A stretch of DNA of 64,000 nt from Calothrix sp. NIES-4105 (GTDB lineage Bacteria > Cyanobacteriota > Cyanobacteriia > Cyanobacteriales > Nostocaceae), in assembly GCF_002368415.1 (NCBI RefSeq), contig NZ_AP018290.1:6997717-7061716 (forward strand), given 5' to 3'. Positions 63,019 to 64,000 of the stretch are shown here, in pieces. How positions within the stretch are numbered: the stretch's first letter is position 1; the number at the start of each line of letters is the position of its first letter. Made by a program: the position numbers and the translations under genes. Below the pieces are notes generated by a model. That model made no database searches. It was not told the DNA's origin and worked only from the letters and a program-made list of their open reading frames with translations.

Positions 63019-64000
63019 TTAGCAATCATAGTAGAGAGCGAACTCGTGAGGGTGAGGACGCAAGCGCATAGGGTTGACTTCGTTATCAATTTTGTAGGCT
63101 ATCCAGTTTTGGATAAAGTCTTCGCTGAACACACCACCCTCCGTTAAGAAAGCGTGGTCTTTTTCTAAAGCTTCGAGTGCAGCGTCGAGTGAACCAGGGG
63201 TAGAAGGAACTTTAGCTAGTTCTTCAGGAGATAATTCGTAGATATTTTTATCTAAAGGTTCGCCTGGATGAATTTTGTTTTTGATACCATCTAAACCAGC
63301 ACACAGCATTGCAGCGAATGCTAAGTATGGGTTAGAAGTAGCATCTGGACAACGGAATTCCAAGCGTTTAGCTTTAGGGTTGGTTCCAGATAAAGGAATA
63401 CGAATAGAAGCTGAACGGTTACCTTGGGAGTAAGCTAAGTTTACAGGCGCCTCATAACCAGGAACTAAGCGCTTGTAAGAGTTAGTGGTGGGGTTGGTAA
63501 TTGCCAAAACTGCGGGAGCGTGCTTGAGCAAACCGCCAATGTAATGTAAAGCAGTTTCGCTTAAACCAGCATATTGATCGCCAGCAAATAAAGGTTGACC
63601 GTCTTTCCAAATTGACTGGTGACAGTGCATACCAGAACCGTTATCACCAAATACAGGCTTGGGCATGAAGGTTACGGTTCTACCATACTTTTTAGCTACG
63701 TTCTTGATGACATATTTATAGGTCATCAACCAGTCAGCAGCTTGAATTAACTTACCAAACTTAAACCCTAGTTCGCACTGACCACCAGTTGCAACTTCGT
63801 GGTGGTGTTTTTCGATGGGTACACCTAACTTCGCCATTGTCAGCAGCATCTCAGTCCGCATGTCTTGGAAAGTGTCGGTGGGAGCTACTGGAAAATAACC
63901 TTCTTTGAAGCGAGGTTTGTAACCTAAGTTACCACCAGCTTCGGTTCTTCCTGAGTTCCATTTAGCTTCGATTGAATCTACATAGTAGTAACCAGAGCTA
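63019..64000 (-). CDS. glnA: Glutamine synthetase type I (C-terminal part, runs off the window)
   Basis: The frame is open to the right edge, so the N-terminus lies beyond the window. The 326 residues seen include [20 protein letters not shown] (active-site His and glutamates), [20 protein letters not shown], the NRSASIRIP arginine segment, [13 protein letters not shown] and the C-terminus HEFALYYDC, all typical of GSI-beta-like cyanobacterial GlnA. It makes glutamine from glutamate, ammonium and ATP. Its inhibitor gene gifA lies downstream, in convergent orientation. The promoter is outside the window. Confidence 0.95.
   Translation of the reverse strand, partial: SSGYYYVDSIEAKWNSGRTEAGGNLGYKPRFKEGYFPVAPTDTFQDMRTEMLLTMAKLGVPIEKHHHEVATGGQCELGFKFGKLIQAADWLMTYKYVIKNVAKKYGRTVTFMPKPVFGDNGSGMHCHQSIWKDGQPLFAGDQYAGLSETALHYIGGLLKHAPAVLAITNPTTNSYKRLVPGYEAPVNLAYSQGNRSASIRIPLSGTNPKAKRLEFRCPDATSNPYLAFAAMLCAGLDGIKNKIHPGEPLDKNIYELSPEELAKVPSTPGSLDAALEALEKDHAFLTEGGVFSEDFIQNWIAYKIDNEVNPMRLRPHPHEFALYYDC

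Overview
The window is chromosomal DNA from a filamentous, most likely heterocyst-forming cyanobacterium (Nostocales). The evidence is the photosystem I genes psaF-psaJ-psaL, NtcA-type promoters, a cyanobacteriochrome receptor, the glutamine synthetase inhibitor gifA next to glnA, heptamer tandem repeats typical of heterocystous genomes, and family assignments that are cyanobacterial throughout. Base composition is AT-rich, yet the hexamer GGCGCC is spread through almost every gene (about 95 copies counted by eye), apparently in the role that the HIP1 octamer plays in other cyanobacteria.

Layout. 1-7 kb: the end of a transglutaminase-fold membrane protein with a degenerate active site, remA-like gene and gmk, the photosystem I operon psaF-psaJ-psaL on the minus strand, a 25-nt tandem repeat, then tsaD. 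7-19 kb: housekeeping genes (alpha/beta hydrolase, ACT-domain protein, GNATs, tRNA-Pro, Tic22, prmC, tsaC/sua5, a degenerate histidine kinase, pdhB-secD-secF), with tandem repeats between them. 19.4-20.5 kb: a Panacea-type antitoxin with a MazF-like partner. 20.5-25 kb: a metal-homeostasis island on the minus strand. It has a Zur-box-like palindrome, two COG0523 GTPases, two calcineurin-like phosphoesterases with altered metal ligands, a 55-residue SmtA-type metallothionein with its own ArsR/SmtB-like operator, and a SCO5389-family gene. 25-26.5 kb: two VapC-type toxin-antitoxin modules.

26.9-32 kb: two tandem paralogous GAF-GAF-histidine kinases with a CH bilin-type motif. 32-36 kb: a Pro-rich membrane-anchored protein and mnmG. 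36-39.3 kb: an ATPase and TOPRIM-like pair that looks like an anti-phage module, followed closely by an M15 peptidase. 39-42.2 kb: a frameshifted exported protein, palindromic element remnants, a TIGR04376 protein, a Uma2 protein and a MITE-like element. 42-49 kb: an outer-membrane-type protein pair, a GH57/DUF3536 enzyme and a Ca2+/H+ antiporter. 49-50.4 kb: an ATPase remnant and a DUF1778-GNAT toxin-antitoxin pair. 50.6-53.5 kb: nirBD behind a textbook NtcA promoter. 53.6-54.6 kb: a small gene cluster resembling an orphan toxin tip plus immunity protein. 55-58.7 kb: a PBP4-type carboxypeptidase, a broken HNH endonuclease and a MATE transporter. 59-64 kb: a PixJ-like receptor with a DXCF cyanobacteriochrome GAF but no signalling domain, a methyltransferase, gifA behind an NtcA site, and the C-terminal half of glnA running off the end.

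The best candidates for something undescribed are the zinc island with its Cys-substituted and ligand-less phosphoesterase pair, the ATPase/TOPRIM pair, the Panacea-MazF-like pair, and the MCP-less PixJ-like photoreceptor. All family names come from reading the translated sequence, without a database search.
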